Shown one piece after another: positions 1-12,556 of a stretch of 64,000 bases of DNA. The stretch is from assembly GCA_010094025.1 (NCBI GenBank), contig ML991789.1:186001-250000 (forward strand), in the 5' to 3' direction. The first letter of the stretch is position 1. The number at the start of each line of letters is the position of its first letter. The translations under genes and the position numbers were made by a program. The notes under the pieces are model-generated. The model ran no database searches. It saw only the letters and a list, made by a program, of their open reading frames with translations, and was not told the DNA's origin. The DNA is from Viridothelium virens. Its lineage: Eukaryota > Ascomycota > Dothideomycetes > Trypetheliales > Trypetheliaceae.

Positions 1-260
1 TTTGCAGGATAGCAGCGATCCAGTCTGTGCAGCACATATATCGCGACATGTATGAAGGGGTGACAGGGGGAATAATTAAGGGATTGTTAATGGCGGTGCC
101 AATGCTAGTACCGGTGCCAGACAAACCGATTCCGAAACCTCAAAACCAGATACAAATGAAAGAAAATCCAGAAACTAAAACCAGAACTACTACAAGGAAG
201 TACTGACAGAGAAGAGATGTGTCCAGTGAATGGTAATGTGTTGTCTATCGAGAAGGTGGT

Positions 261-2753
261 TTATTGGGCGCCGACTTCTTCCTCAGCCCACCCTGGCAGG
301 CCACCATCGCCTTGAATAGCGAGTCCATAGCTGCTGCCAGCGCCAAGACCACCGAGGCCGGAGCTCAGACTGCCAAAGGCATTTGACTGCTGCTGAGTTG
401 ATAGTTGTGGCTGTCCTTGTTGCGGCTGCCCAAATGGTCCTTGGGAGAAAACTGGCAAACTGACTGCACGATTATGCTGAGCACGTGCATTGAGGCTGGA
501 TGGTGCCAGCATACCACCAATGGTTGGAGCGCCGGACGAGAGACCGTTGGTTAGGTTGATCGAATTGCTGCTGCCGTGGCTGGTGAATGATGTCGGCGGC
601 TCCAGCCCGGCACTACGGACGGTTGTATTGTCACTTCCGTAAAAGGCAGCCTGTTGCGCGGCGTATGAGCTCTGCTGCGAATGGTGAGACTGTCCTGCCT
701 GATTGGATTGTTGAATTTGTGGGATCGGACTCGAGTCTTGCGAAGACTGTTGACCTTGGGTTTGTTGTTGGTTGAGGTACAACATCAGCGGATTATTACC
801 ACCACTGTTCAAGATCGAAGACGGGGTAGGCGCATGCATCGAGGAACCGGCTCCTGCGTTGAGTGAACTGCTTGGTGACGCAGATTGTCCAATAGGACTG
901 CGGCTAGGATAGAGGCCGTTCGACGGAGAGGAGACGCCATCATTGCTTGACGAGCCCTGCTGTTGCTGGCCATTGTTGTTCGCTTGACGAGGAGGGTTCC
1001 CGCATCGATCTTTGCCAAAATTGACTTTGAAACGCTTGTACTCTTCCCGACCACGGATTGCTTCAATTGCCTTGATGGCGTTGGCGATGTTGGTGAAGTT
1101 GACAAATGCACAGCTCTTTTCCCTCAGAGCGTTCACCAGCTCAATCTCACCATATTCCGAGAAATCTTGACGGAGACGTTCCTCACTCCAAGATTCATCG
1201 AGGTTGCCAATATAGACGTTACGAGAAGCACCGCCGCTCACAGCAAGCGCAATCGCAGGAGGCAGAGCGCCCGAATGCTTTCCCCACCCGATCTTCAGTC
1301 TTCGATTGTGAATCATCAATCCCTGAATGTTGCTGAGCGCGTAGAAGGAGGCCGCGGATGTAGGATCGATGAAAGTGACGAAGCAAATGTGCTTGTCGGG
1401 AATGTAGCGAATATGGTGGAGAAGACCTCCTCTTACAACGTTGCAAATCTCCTCAATGGTCGTCTCGGGGTGAATGTTGCCAAGATATACAGTTCGATTC
1501 CCAAGATTGGAGACACCTCCAGCCGAAGTGGCTACAGCTGCTGCAGCCACTGATTGCTGGGCGAGCGCATTGGAGATGAGGTCACGGTCGGCACCATTGA
1601 GGACGTGCGCATAGCCAGGCGCAATACCGAGGTATTGTGCTGCATTCTGCTGCTGCGTTTTCGAAACGTATGCACAACGATCCTTTCCGTAGTAAACGCG
1701 TCGTGGAGGCTGCCACTTTGGCTCCTGAGGTAGCTGGGTCACGGCCTTAATAGCATTACCGATGGAAAGGAAGTGAACAAAACCGATCGCCTTCTCTCTA
1801 ACGATTTTGATGGTATCAATCGGACCAAACTTGCCCAAATCCTCATGCAGCTCTTCTTCCGAAACATCGTCTGGGAGATTGCCGAGGTAGACATTGCGAG
1901 AGGCACCCGATTGTTGGACAGCAAGGGCGACAGACGTTGGAACCTGAGAAGGCTTGCCCCATCCAATCTTGATGTCCTGGCCTCGAATTGAGAGTTTCTT
2001 CAAGATCGCATCAGAGTGAAAGTGCGTAGCGGAACTGCCGTCGAGAAAAGAGATAAAAGCGCAATTTTTATCCGGGAGAAGTCGCACTGATTCGATTTGC
2101 CCGCTGCGAACGTGGCTGAGGATTTCCTCTGCCGAAGTCTCTGGAGGAATGTTACCCAGATATACCGTCCTACTCGTGCCAGAGACCAAGCCTGGGGCCA
2201 TCGGTCCGCCGATACCGGGCATCGATTGGTTGCCCATTCCCCCAAAGCCACCGGTCGGAGACTGCGGTCCACCGAAAAACTGTTGTCCACCCAAGCCGGT
2301 GGGTGAGACTAGGCTCTGATAGATTTGAGGCGAAAGGGGAGATTGCTGAGTTTGAAGAGAATTTGCCAGCTGGCTTTGGCCATGTTGAACATTCTGACCA
2401 TGATTAAAATTGGAGTAATTTTGAAATTGCGGTGAAGCAAAAGTTGAAGGGGAACCAGGCTGGAATGGACTACCAAGCAACAGTTGGGACGGCAGCAGAG
2501 GAGTGAAATTCATATCAAATCCTGTGCCAGGAGTCTGCATGTCGGTTGCACCCTGATTGCTTCTCCCAGTATTGATGGTGGGGATGTTTGTTCTCTGCGG
2601 ATGTCGCTCGGAATACCCTCCGGCAGAAGGTTGGTTGGAGCTGAAGGCTCCATGGGAAAATCCGGCGTGTTCTCCGTTCATTGTCGGTTTGGAAAACGGC
2701 GCAAGCCGCGAGTTGGCTGTGGCACCGCTGGATGCAGTATCCTGCTGCTGCAT
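261..2753 (-). CDS. nrd1: Nrd1-type RNA-binding protein with four RRMs
   Basis: An uninterrupted 830-residue frame starts at an ATG followed by Gln codons. Seen: a Ser/Gly/Gln/Pro-rich N-terminus (1-193), then RRM1 (about 194-267), RRM2 (285-360), RRM3 (419-492) and RRM4 (510-584), and a long Gln/Ser/Asn-rich tail. RNP2 is VYLGNI or VYLGNL (VYIGNL in RRM4); RNP1-like strands are CAFISF, GFVHF, ICFVTF and CAFVNF. RRM1 and RRM3, and RRM2 and RRM4, resemble each other and share linkers ending GASRNVY, so the array looks like a duplicated pair. Known family: S. pombe Nrd1, which binds RNA and restrains entry into sexual differentiation. The role in this organism is inferred. The gene is divergent from ALG8 across a 1.26 kb shared upstream region. 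No intron is needed. Confidence 0.9.
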   Translation of the reverse strand: MQQQDTASSGATANSRLAPFSKPTMNGEHAGFSHGAFSSNQPSAGGYSERHPQRTNIPTINTGRSNQGATDMQTPGTGFDMNFTPLLPSQLLLGSPFQPGSPSTFASPQFQNYSNFNHGQNVQHGQSQLANSLQTQQSPLSPQIYQSLVSPTGLGGQQFFGGPQSPTGGFGGMGNQSMPGIGGPMAPGLVSGTSRTVYLGNIPPETSAEEILSHVRSGQIESVRLLPDKNCAFISFLDGSSATHFHSDAILKKLSIRGQDIKIGWGKPSQVPTSVALAVQQSGASRNVYLGNLPDDVSEEELHEDLGKFGPIDTIKIVREKAIGFVHFLSIGNAIKAVTQLPQEPKWQPPRRVYYGKDRCAYVSKTQQQNAAQYLGIAPGYAHVLNGADRDLISNALAQQSVAAAAVATSAGGVSNLGNRTVYLGNIHPETTIEEICNVVRGGLLHHIRYIPDKHICFVTFIDPTSAASFYALSNIQGLMIHNRRLKIGWGKHSGALPPAIALAVSGGASRNVYIGNLDESWSEERLRQDFSEYGEIELVNALREKSCAFVNFTNIANAIKAIEAIRGREEYKRFKVNFGKDRCGNPPRQANNNGQQQQGSSSNDGVSSPSNGLYPSRSPIGQSASPSSSLNAGAGSSMHAPTPSSILNSGGNNPLMLYLNQQQTQGQQSSQDSSPIPQIQQSNQAGQSHHSQQSSYAAQQAAFYGSDNTTVRSAGLEPPTSFTSHGSSNSINLTNGLSSGAPTIGGMLAPSSLNARAQHNRAVSLPVFSQGPFGQPQQGQPQLSTQQQSNAFGSLSSGLGGLGAGSSYGLAIQGDGGLPGWAEEEVGAQ

Positions 2754-4017
2754 TCCAAGAAGATGCGGTGGGACGAAACTGTCCCGCGATGAAGGCGAAA
2801 GTACAGACGTCGTGTTGAATTATAGGTCCGGTTCTCAGCGACCCGGACTAAAGCTAGCAGGTATTATAGTTTGTAGTTGAAAATGACTGAGGAAGAAGAG
2901 GCTATCAATGTCCTGGTGGGGTGACAGAGTGCATCGATTGCTACTGCTCTGCTATCCGTCAGCATGTTCGCCCGTATAGTGAATATGTCAGATTGTTGAC
3001 TGACTGCTGGCACTGACCAAGTCGAACTCGACTATGCAAATGACGCGACAGGAATAGTCCTGAGCTTTCGCTTTCGCTTCCGCTTTGTGCGTTCCAAGCA
3101 CGGATCTGGGAGCAGGGTGATACTGCAGGCTTCTCGAAGATCTGCACAGATGCGACAAACACCAGAGGTAGACCCCGACAGCGATGCAATGCTTGATGAC
3201 GAAATCGAGCAGCGTTTCAAAGGGTTGCAGATAGAGTCGCGGGAAGGCAGCAGATTAATGGCCCAAGGCGATGAGCTGATTGGCGGGTAGGAGAACAATG
3301 AAGGAATGTAAGATGGAAGATGGAAGATGGTAGATGGGGAACTGATGGGAAATAGTACAGTACAAGCAGCAAAGGGAGCGACAGAAAAGGCCTTGGAGAA
3401 AGAAAGCTGGCAGTCGGGGGGAGAGAAGGAATTAACAGAGTTTGTATGTTGGAAGGCAAAAGGGTGTGAGGAAGAGGAGTTTGGGCCAGGAGAGACCCGA
3501 GTAGGCTTGGACGCTACCGTGGTACATGGGTAAAATTAAATCTCACACAATCCGGCTTAACGCGTTTCTAGAATGTTTCCCCCTTGAGCCAAGAAGCGCC
3601 CCCCCAATCCGTCCTATCGTAAAAATAGTCTAGGTTCAGGCCGTGGAGCAGCCCCTTTTGGTATCATCACCAGATGCTCCCTATCCGTGAAAGAAATCCA
3701 TAGGTGCCGGCATAACTATTGGCATTTTAATTACAGAGCACACATGATTCGCTCCTTTTAGCACGACACGAGCTGCCGTCGCGTCTGTCAGGCAACGTGG
3801 ATGAACTCACCAGAGCCGCCTCCTCAGTCAGCCGAAAAGGCGGATGTCCCTGACGCTAATACCTTAATCTTCTTAACCTCGTCATCCTCGTGCTGCTGGG
3901 CAAATCATTGGCCCTGCCCCATCCAGGGTCTGGCAAAACCACCGCCGCTTGCAGCTTCCATCGTGGAGCCGTCGACCAAAGTCAATTTCACATCATGAAA
4001 TGCCAAATGTTTCGACA
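2754..4017. other. Intergenic region between divergent Nrd1-type gene and ALG8
   Basis: I see no convincing gene. Short overlapping frames occur on both strands (for example around 3030-3300) without domain-like composition. The stretch should hold the promoters and 5' UTRs of both flanking genes. Confidence 0.6.
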
Positions 4018-5867
4018 ATGACAAACACCTATCCAACTTTGACCCAGTGTGCAGTGGTCGCCACGGCACTGAAAATCCTCCTTTTTCCGGCATAGTATGT
4101 TTCCACACTGAAAATCACATCTTCCACTATGAACACCTGGCTTACCAGGACAGTAAATCGACCGATTTCGAAGTCCATAGGAATTGGTTGGCTCTGACGC
4201 ATTCTCTTCCTGTCAAGGAATGGTACTTTGAGGTATGTTCGAAGCCGAGTTTTTCTCAAAATCGCAGATCATCTTCTCGTCCGTTATCATCGGTTTTGCA
4301 GTCCATGCTACTACGTCTTCATTCGTTGTAAAAGCAACCGGACACTTTAGCATGGCTTGTTCGTTATCTCAGGGTAGAAGAAAATGCGCTAATGTAGAGT
4401 AGAAAACGTCTGAATGGACATTAGACTATCCACCCTTCTTCGCCTATTTTGAGTGGATCCTATCACAGGCTGCTGCTTTTATTGAGCCAGACTTGTTGAG
4501 CGTGAAGAATGTCAACTACGACAGCTGGCAGACTGTCTTCTTCCAGAGATCGACCGTCGTGTTGGCCGAGACGGTCCTCATCTATGCCCTCCACTTATTC
4601 GTACGCAAGTCTCCACCCGACTCAAGGAGAAACGCCCAGGCCGCTGCGCTTTCCATCCTCCTCTCTCCAGGTCTTCTAATAATCGATCATATCCATTTCC
4701 AATACAATGGATTTCTCTATGGAGTTCTCATTCTGTCCCTAGTGCTTGCGAAAGGTCCATCTCCGAGCCTACTCCAAAGTGGCCTACTGTTTGCCGGGCT
4801 CCTCTGCCTAAAGCACATTTATCTCTATTTGGCACCAGCCTACTTTGTCTACCTACTTCGTGTCTATTGCTTAAGCCCAAGATCCATCTTCCGCATTCAG
4901 TTCCAAAACTGCATCAAGCTAGGCTTAGGCATCGGTGCCATAGCGGTGGCCGCATTCGGACCTTTTGCCTTCTGGCGTCAGGTCGACCAGCTCACGGCCA
5001 GATTATTCCCCTTCTCTAGAGGACTGACCCACGCATACTGGGCGCCCAACGTGTGGGCAATGTACTCATTCAGTGACAGGGTCCTGATATATGGTAGGCG
5101 TAGCTCCCAGTGTTACAGCAAGATATATATTGAAATTGTCGGTAGTCGCGCCGTATATTGGCATCCCTGTAAACAAAGATGCTGTACAAAGCCTGACACG
5201 AGGTCTTGTCGGTGATACCCAGTTTGCGGTGCTGCCCGATGTCACTCCCAGAATGACGTTCATATTGACGCTGGCCTTTCAGACCGTGAGTTCTCAACTG
5301 ATGCTCACATGAACGTAGATTGCTGGGGTGCTAATGTTGGAACAGCTATGTCTCGTTAAATTATGGGTGAAACCAACATGGGATATTTTCATCGGTACCG
5401 TCAGCCTGTGTGGATACGCCTCCTTCCTATTTGGCTGGCACGTCCACGAGAAAGCGATCCTACTAGTAATCATCCCCTTCAGTCTCCTCGCTCTTAAGGA
5501 TCGAAGATATCTCGGAGCTTTCAGGCCTCTTGCCGTATCAGGTCATGTTTCTTTATTTCCGCTACTCTTTACGGCGTCCGAGTGGCCAGTCAAAGTGGTC
5601 TACACAATATTTTGGCTCATTCTCTTCCTGTTTGCTTTTGATCGGCTCGCGCCTCCGTCACGTCAGCCAAGAGTCTTCTTACTGGATCGGTTTTCGGTGC
5701 TGTACATTGCTGTAGCAATCCCGCTCATCGCTTACTGCTCTCTGGTCCACCAATCGATCTTTGGTGAGAAATATGAGTTTTTGCCGCTTATGTTCACGAG
5801 TTCCTACTCGGCCTTAGGGGTGGTCGGTAGTTGGCTTGGCTTCATGGTCGTTTATTTTACATCATAG
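4018..5867 (+). CDS. ALG8: ALG8, dolichyl-P-Glc:Glc1Man9GlcNAc2-PP-dolichol alpha-1,3-glucosyltransferase
   Basis: Five exons fit one frame: 4018-4094, 4154-4232, 4403-5093, 5146-5285 and 5346-5867, giving 502 residues. All introns are GT-AG, and four of the five joins restore family-typical sequence: [48 protein letters not shown] and [15 protein letters not shown]. The protein is a multi-pass ER membrane enzyme of the ALG6/ALG8 family; hydrophobic segments run throughout, and the HVHEKAIL loop is family-typical. It adds the second glucose to the lipid-linked oligosaccharide used for N-glycosylation. The C-terminus, [13 protein letters not shown], matches the usual end of fungal ALG8. The start is the first in-frame ATG, 24 codons before FPAYKS, which suits fungal homologues. 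The second intron, 170 bp, is the longest. Confidence 0.93.
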
Positions 5868-6824
5868 ATTACCTGGGCATGTTTCGTCGAGCGATTCATT
5901 GGCGAATGATTTTCTAGACAGGGACAGAGGAAAGACAATCATATTTCCGTCTCAATATAGGCATGACCGTTCCAGACAATAATCCGTCAGGACCCTGATA
6001 GCTCAAGACCTGCAATTTTCACGGACTCCGAGTCATCGGCGGTGTCGTGGACATTATTCAATGACACAGGGCCTCAGGCTCAGCCGCAGCATATGAATTG
6101 GTAATGGTCGAGGAAAACCATGAGGATGATACAGGACACTGGTTTTTCCATTTTCCGATTTTGTCAAGTGTCGAGCATCTCAATGAAACACGCTGAGCGA
6201 GCTGATCGAAATGAGTACAAATACGCGCATGGTGTGATGGGGGAAGGGGTGGAAGTGGGCAGCAGTCGGGTGCTTGGGTGTGTCATGTAGGGGAGGTCGG
6301 ATTCACGGTGGAAGATCGTTTACGCTAGGCCTCCGCCGTACATTAAATCCCTGCTCATGATCAACTTCCGCATGCCTTCTCCCACCAGTGCCCGGCCAGG
6401 CTCACGGCTTGCTGTTGTTTCTCTTCCCTTGCCCAGGCGCCCCTCTTTCGTTCCTCCACCGTCCTCCTCTGCTCTTTCAGAATTCACGGAACCTCATCAG
6501 AGACGCGCCTCGGTGCGAAAACATACGCGTCCTCCCACCTCCTACACCCCGCCGCAAACCAAAAAAATACCCATAGTACCGCGACCTACGACCCTCACTC
6601 GTGTTCGCACGCTTACCTCCGGGCCACCACAACACCCAGACAACTTACCCACGTCGCACCATCCCTTTCATCGCAGCCATCTACTCCACTACTTCCTTCA
6701 TGCTCCTCCGCTTGTCCAGGAATACCTATTAGAATATCGAGCTATCTCAGTACCTGAAGCTAGTTTGAGACGGGACCTACCAAGGACTCTGCCGGCCCTG
6801 TCAAGGCCAGGCAATTGAGTCAAA
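5868..6824. other. Intergenic region / ITC1 5' region
   Basis: No supported gene. A proline- and serine-rich frame (6357-6818, +) has the look of a C-rich leader and lies directly before the ITC1 start, so I read this part as promoter and 5' UTR rather than coding. Confidence 0.55.
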
Positions 6825-9800
6825 ATGGCAAGTATTGCAATCATCTTGCTGAATTCCTCGCTGATCACAAAAGGTTTTATTAAAACGAAAGTCGGTCAAG
6901 TTTCTGCCCGTTCCACACATCCCAGACCAAAATGCAGAAGTACGTTCTGGAACACACTCTTTACCAAGATGAGCAATCTGGCTGACACCCCTGTTTAGAT
7001 ATGGGTCATGCACTCGACTGGCGAAATATTCTCTGATTATGAATCATATATACGGAGACTAGATTTCTATAGACAACATGAGTTTACCTGCTCTATTACC
7101 GGCCAATCCGGAATGAATTTCTTTGACGCGTTGGCAAGCGAACGCAATGAGTCGAGGACAGTGGATGACCGTTTCCCTGAGCCCTTGAAAGAGCCGGTCT
7201 TACGCAAGATACAATTCTCCACCATCTCTAGAATGGAGGACTTGGTCAACCACATCTTTGAAGAATTCAGGCAAGATTTCTTTCCAGGAGAACAAGTGAC
7301 AGTCGTCATGGATGATGGAGAGAGATTCGACGGTGTTGTTCGAGAAAAGGCTAGTTTTTCGGAGCAGAGACGACCAGACGGAGAGGTCGTGCGCCAGGCC
7401 TTTTCCCGCTACTTTGTCAAACTCAATGACCGGCCGATGGAGGAGGCGCTAATGGATAATGAACACGTTGTTCGCAGTCGAAAAGTCTTCTCCAAACATA
7501 TGTTACGCATCCTTCTAAAGAACTCTCTAACACGCGAGCCGTGGGCTGGTGCCCCTTGGGTGCTCAAAGAAAAGATCGCGATCGAGTACAAGATACCAAC
7601 GGAAATACCCCCACATTTACAACAAGAGAATAGGCAAGCAGAAAGAAAAGCAAATTTGGCAATGCGCAGGGAAGAGCAGGAAGGCACCTTCTTCCAGTTC
7701 TATGCCAATCAACAACAGCAGCAACGATTGCCTGAGCTCAAACCTGCAAAAGGTCATCGGGGCAAACTATCACATCAGGAAATGCAGCGGCAGAAACAAA
7801 TCCAATTACAGCAATATCAAGACGCCATTGCTACTGGCCAATTCCAAGGTTTTCCAGGCGTTCCCCTACCATATCCACATCAGCCTATTCCGTACGTCGA
7901 CAATTTTCACCAGCTACCCATTGTCCAGCAGATTGCAAGTAGACAACCGCAAATGCCTCCACCACCCCCTCCTCCTAAAGGCCCTCTAGACGATCTGGAT
8001 GTCGCGCCCAAGCGCAGTGCTACCACCAGACCTCAGCTTAAATTTTGGGTAAAGCCCAAAAATGCACAAAGGGATAGCGACATCAAGACCATTTTTGAGG
8101 ACAGCGGATTAGCCATGCGCTCAATTGGACCCCTCCTCGAAACATGGAATACACTCAATGTCCTTTGCGAGCCGTTTCTACTCGATTCCTTCAATCTGGA
8201 TGACTTTGTCGATGCGATGTCACTACCTTCTGATGTGGGCGAGTGCGAGCTCTTGGATGAACTGCATTGCGCTGTGCTTTCTCTATTAGTCGATGAAAGT
8301 GGGCAAGTGAAGGTTTCGCTACCGGAGTTCCAAGAGGACAGCGAGGAAGAGGATGAAGACAGCGAGGCAGATGACAGTGCAGAGTCAACAACGCTACCGG
8401 ACGCGCCAGCTCGAAGTACTAGAAGCAGTCTGGCTAAACAAGAAGCAGCTGCGCTAGCAGAAGAAAAAGCAAGGGACTCGCCAGCCAGCAAGTCCCCGAA
8501 ACACCGAGCTGCAGAGATGCTAGCTGACCAAGGTTGGGTCGAGCGGGCTGCAGCGCGTGAATTTGATGAAGGGGGTTGGCAGACGATACTTGTTGGAATC
8601 ATTCACCAACTCTCGCTTCAGCCCAGCCTCAAAGAGGACTGTGAGGTCATTCTTGCACATCTCGCTCCAATGGACGAACAAGCTACTGCAGAGACAGCCC
8701 AGAAGCAATATGCGACTCTAGATGTCAATCTCAGGGTTGCTATACTTCAAATGATCACCATTTTGGCACCATCGACTCAAGCCGTGCGTGACTACTTAGA
8801 AGAGTGCAGCGAGGAGATGACACAAATGAGAAAGGACAAGATCGAGCAGCAGCGCAAGAAGAAGCCCTTGTAAGTTTTTCTCCTCGCTGGATTCAAAAAA
8901 AGACGACTAATCGTTTCTTAGAATCGAAGAACTAACCAGCCTCGATCAAAAGCGGAAGATCCTCTTACCATCCAACATGCCCGACTCTGACACCGAAGAC
9001 ACCAAACTCGAGCCCACCGATGTCGACTTGCAAGCTCCTGGAGCCACCGACCAAGAAGAACTAAACGGCGTTGACGACTCATCCGACGAAGAACCACCAA
9101 CCCGCTCCCTCCGCCGTAATAGCGGCCGCGCCCTCGACCGCAAACGCAAGCGCGAAGAAGACCTCGCTCGCAAAGAGAAAGAAAAGAAAGACAAAGAAAC
9201 CGCCAAGACCTCGAAGCAATCGGCCGAATTCAAGAAAGTCCTGCGCGACATCGAGAAGAAAAAGACCGAGATCAAAGAATGCGAAGACGCGATCGCAGAC
9301 CTGGACAACGACCTCCGCGAGGCCAATTGCCAGCGCACGAGACCCTTGGGCCGCGACCGCTTCTGGAACCGGTACTGGTGGTTCGAGCGCAACGGCATGC
9401 CGTTCGCTGGCATGCCGGACTCGTCTACTTCGGCGTGTGGCTATGCAAATGGCCGCATCTGGGTGCAAGGGCCGGCGCCAGAGGAGCGGGAGGGCTTTCT
9501 CGAGCTTCCTAAGGGGGAGGCGGCGACATACGAGGCCGCGCATGGGGTCTCGCTGGTGGAGCGGGAGGAGCGGGACTGTGGGGTGGGCAGTCAGTTGTGG
9601 GATGCTGGAGAGTGGGGGTACTACGACGACCCGGAGGCTCTGGATGCACTGATTGGCTGGTTAGATGAGAGGGGGAAGAGGGAGCGGGAATTGCGGAAGG
9701 AGCTGCAGAGTTGGCGGGACCAGATTGCGACGCAGATGGGAGCAATGAAAGCGCATCTAGAGGAGAGGGAGAAGAGGCGGTTAGAGGCGGAAGAGGAGGC

Positions 9801-10077
9801 GGAGACTGGAGTGGTGACGAGGCATGGGAGGCGCGATGTGGAGAAGGATTTGGATCTCAAGAGGCACCCATGTTTGGAGTGGCACAATGGATCAGCGATA
9901 AGAGAATTGGGCAGAAGGCATGCGGTTTCTGCGAACGGGGGAAAGAGGAAGAAGGCGAAGAAGAAGGGGGTAGCGGAGGTGGTGGGGAGCAAGAAGAAGA
10001 AGGCGCTGGAGGTCGAACAAGAGCCAGTTAAGACGAAGAAGGTAGAGACAAGGAGCACTCGGAGTGGAAAGAGATGA
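6825..10077 (+). CDS. ITC1: ITC1/Acf1-like ISWI chromatin-remodelling subunit (WAC-DDT-WHIM)
   Basis: Exons 6825-6827 (only the ATG), 6874-6939, 6999-8869 and 8922-10077 give 1031 residues. The first intron (6828-6873) begins GCAAGT, a GC-AG donor. The joined N-terminus, MVLLKRKSVKFLPVPHIP, matches the family. Seen in order: a WAC domain (about 22-125, with YIRRLDFYRQHEFTCSITG), a DDT domain (about 398-460, IGPLLETWNTL... SFNLDDFVDAM), a WHIM1-like region (about 535-640) and a WHIM2/WSD region with DRFWNRYWWF in the last exon. The C-terminus is Lys-rich. Known role: the non-catalytic partner of ISWI ATPases in nucleosome spacing and repression. A Gln- and Pro-rich segment separates the WAC and DDT domains. 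Confidence 0.92.
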
Positions 10078-10508
10078 ATAGGCTTCACAACATCTCTTAT
10101 TTCCGACAGCGAGGTTACCGAATGGTATTGTGGATTACGGTTTGGATTTGTCCAGCGGCGTTGGAAATGTAGAAAGGTGAAGATCCTTTTCTAAGCGGGA
10201 ATGCCGGTCAATTTGGATGATCTTATGGTGGAAGCCCCATCGGCTTCTTTTGTCTACCTTAGTCTCAACTTTGCATAGCGGTGCATCACGACGGTGTTGT
10301 TTGCATTTAGATTTATACGCTGCGCATGCGTGGCAACGTCATCTATGTCCGCATAGAGATAGTCGAGGTAGCATCCCATCAATGACATGGTGCTTTACAT
10401 TTCGAATGAAGTACAGAATCATACACTATCCGAGGTATCTTTCTATAGAGGGTAGAGGTGAGAGGTCAAGACCAATCACATAGGAAGTTTGCCGGAGTAA
10501 GGTATGTG
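10078..10508. other. Gene-less stretch downstream of ITC1
   Basis: Presumed 3' UTR and spacer. Nothing else is seen before the inverted-repeat element that begins at 10509. Confidence 0.5.
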
Positions 10509-10744
10509 CACGCGGTTGACAAAAAAACCCGCACACCGCAACTGGGGGGTGCCTCGCCAGAAAAGCAGCCACACCTGTAGACTACCTCTATAAGGTATGA
10601 ATTATGATTCAATAATCTCTTGAGTCTAAAAGGTGGTAACTGTGTAACAGCAGACAAGCCTAATGTACATATATGACCTTTTCTGTCTACTGCGTATGAA
10701 GCACCCCCCAGTTTTGGTGTGCGGGTTTTCCTGTCAACCGCGTG
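10509..10744. mobile_element. MITE-like element with about 44-bp terminal inverted repeats
   Basis: The left end (10509-10552) and the reverse complement of the right end (10701-10744) match at about 40 of 44 positions. Both start CACGCGGTTGACA and end ACTGGGGGGTGC. The 148-bp interior has no coding capacity. The 8 bp outside each end are similar, GGTATGTG on the left and GGTATGCA on the right, a possible degenerate 8-bp target-site duplication as seen for hAT-type insertions. The superfamily is not assigned. This is a non-autonomous element; no transposase is seen in the window. Confidence 0.8.
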
Positions 10745-11764
10745 GGTATGCAAGTGTCTGCATAAAGCTCGGCTAAAACAATTCAGCATTATTGCCCTAG
10801 AAGCTTTTGAGCAACTTACGATCCCAAAGAATGCTTTTCTCCCACGCGGAGGAAGTCTTCAAAATCTGCAAAAATCTAAACATTACGTGGCAAGACGAGT
10901 CGCTCAGTGGTCGTCCTTGTAATCGACGAAAGTAGAAAGGAACCTTGCAGATGACTCAATCGAGGCTAAGGGTCACAATAGGATGGAATGAGTTGAGGAT
11001 TGTGGTCTGTTGCTATCCTAGTAGACTCAGCTCAGTAGCTTCTTTGGAAAATTATAACAGTTATATCTATTGTATTGGTGCTACTCTGTAGAACCGTGTT
11101 AAAGCGCGTACTTGTCCTCATATCTATTCTCATCTCTGCTCTCGTCTCTGCTCTCTGTTCTCTGCTCGGTCCATCCGGAGTCCGTGTCTATGCAGAGGTC
11201 TATGTATATACAGAGGTCGTTTTGTTGTGGGAATTCGATTTGCGAAGATGGGGGGAAAGAAAGCTATTGAAGACTGATGCAGATTGTAAATAGGAAGCTA
11301 CTTAGGTCTGTGGAGCAGATGGAAGGCAAAGAAACACACTAGTTCCAATAAGATAAGAATCATCAAGATCCCTGCTTCCACTGTCTTCAAACGAAAACCA
11401 GCAGATGGAAGAGTCGCATGGGAACTTCCACTACTTCGGAAGCTAGATTTATTTGGACACCAACATACATAATATCAGCCTCGTTGCGTCGCATAATTAC
11501 TTCTCATACTCTAGCGGAGGTTGCCGCAGGACACTCTTCCTCCATATTCGCATTTTTTCTCTACTTTACTCACGTGGGTTTCCCCCGATCTCTAATCCCC
11601 CCCAAATTAGAACACGTAGCTAGACTCACAAGGACATGACTTCCCCTTGCACGCTTGATTTGAACTTCAAAGACGACTTCGGTGATCTAATAGAGGTAAT
11701 AGACTTCTCGACATCGGTATGGCTGGCACTGGATGCTGCTTTGCAGCTCCTAAGCCAGACGTAG
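10745..11764. other. Gene-less stretch, 1.0 kb
   Basis: Only short frames without family resemblance. A pyrimidine-rich TCT/CTC run lies near 11115-11165. No RNA gene was recognised. Confidence 0.5.
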
Positions 11765-12556
11765 CTACCTCCATATTTGAGCTACTGGCCACCGCTGTTC
11801 CATCTCGTATATCGCATCGTGAGGATATCCATTGACTGCTGCCGTGTCTATACTATCACCATTACCAACGTCTCTGGGAAATTTTTGGCGACGTGACCTG
11901 AGCCAGAGGATCCATCGACTATCACGGCGACTTCCGACGGTGTTGTCATGTTCTTGTTGGGAAGCCGTATCAACAAGTGTGTACCCTAGCTTCAGAAGTC
12001 CAGCACATTTCATCCCAAGCTTCGACAAATCGTTTATCATCAGCGTTCCAGTACCCTTGGGTTTACCAGGTTATGGCGCATACACTGGTGGTTGAAACAC
12101 ACGAAAATAAGGTGGAGGATGCGGTTCATCCCTGATTTGACCAAAAGTATCTAAATGAGCCGTATAGGGGCTGATCGATACACTGAGGATGGAGGCTCTT
12201 CGACTAGAAGGCCCAGCATCCAGGTGCACGGTCCATTGTGCATTGCCTTCCAATTTCGTGTGCCCGGCATTGCTCTTTGCTAACCCGATTGGTCCTTCAC
12301 CGAAGAGAGGTCTTAGCATCCTTGGTTCAGTGCTGATAGCAGTGGTCGGTCTTTCCATTTGGCCCATTTGTAGGCGTCGGTGGGACAATTGGTACAGGCG
12401 AGCTGGACAGGGGTGAAGAATCACAGGACGAAGCCACCATTCCTTGTTGTAGGTGCGGTCAACGTCACGATAAAGTAGTGTTTGAGGGTCAGAGGGTTTG
12501 CGCTTCGATCTCTCCAGGAGAAGTAGCTGAAGCAGTGTTGTTTTTGGCTCCAACTC
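11765..12556 (-). pseudogene. Broken reading frame with one in-frame TAA, product unknown
   Basis: Read from a possible splice acceptor at 12557 (TAACAG), the minus strand stays open to 11765 in one frame except for a single TAA at 12071-12073, following the residues PPVYAP. The pieces on either side are 160 and about 100 codons. The sequence carries SSRRASILSVSISPYTAHL and proline-rich stretches like those of disordered fungal tails. A second frame over 12370-12430 also looks protein-like (Ser/Pro-rich, then PTPTNGPNGKT), which suggests frameshift decay as well. I do not recognise the family. A CAA to TAA change would explain the stop. Confidence 0.35.

Noticed and set aside
5091-5312. Independent small gene inside ALG8
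   Set aside because: It is the fourth exon of ALG8 in another phase, joined by the 52-bp intron at 5094-5145.
6357-6818. Pro/Ser-rich 153-codon frame before ITC1
   Set aside because: C-rich leader sequence directly upstream of the ITC1 start gives such frames by composition; no family resemblance.
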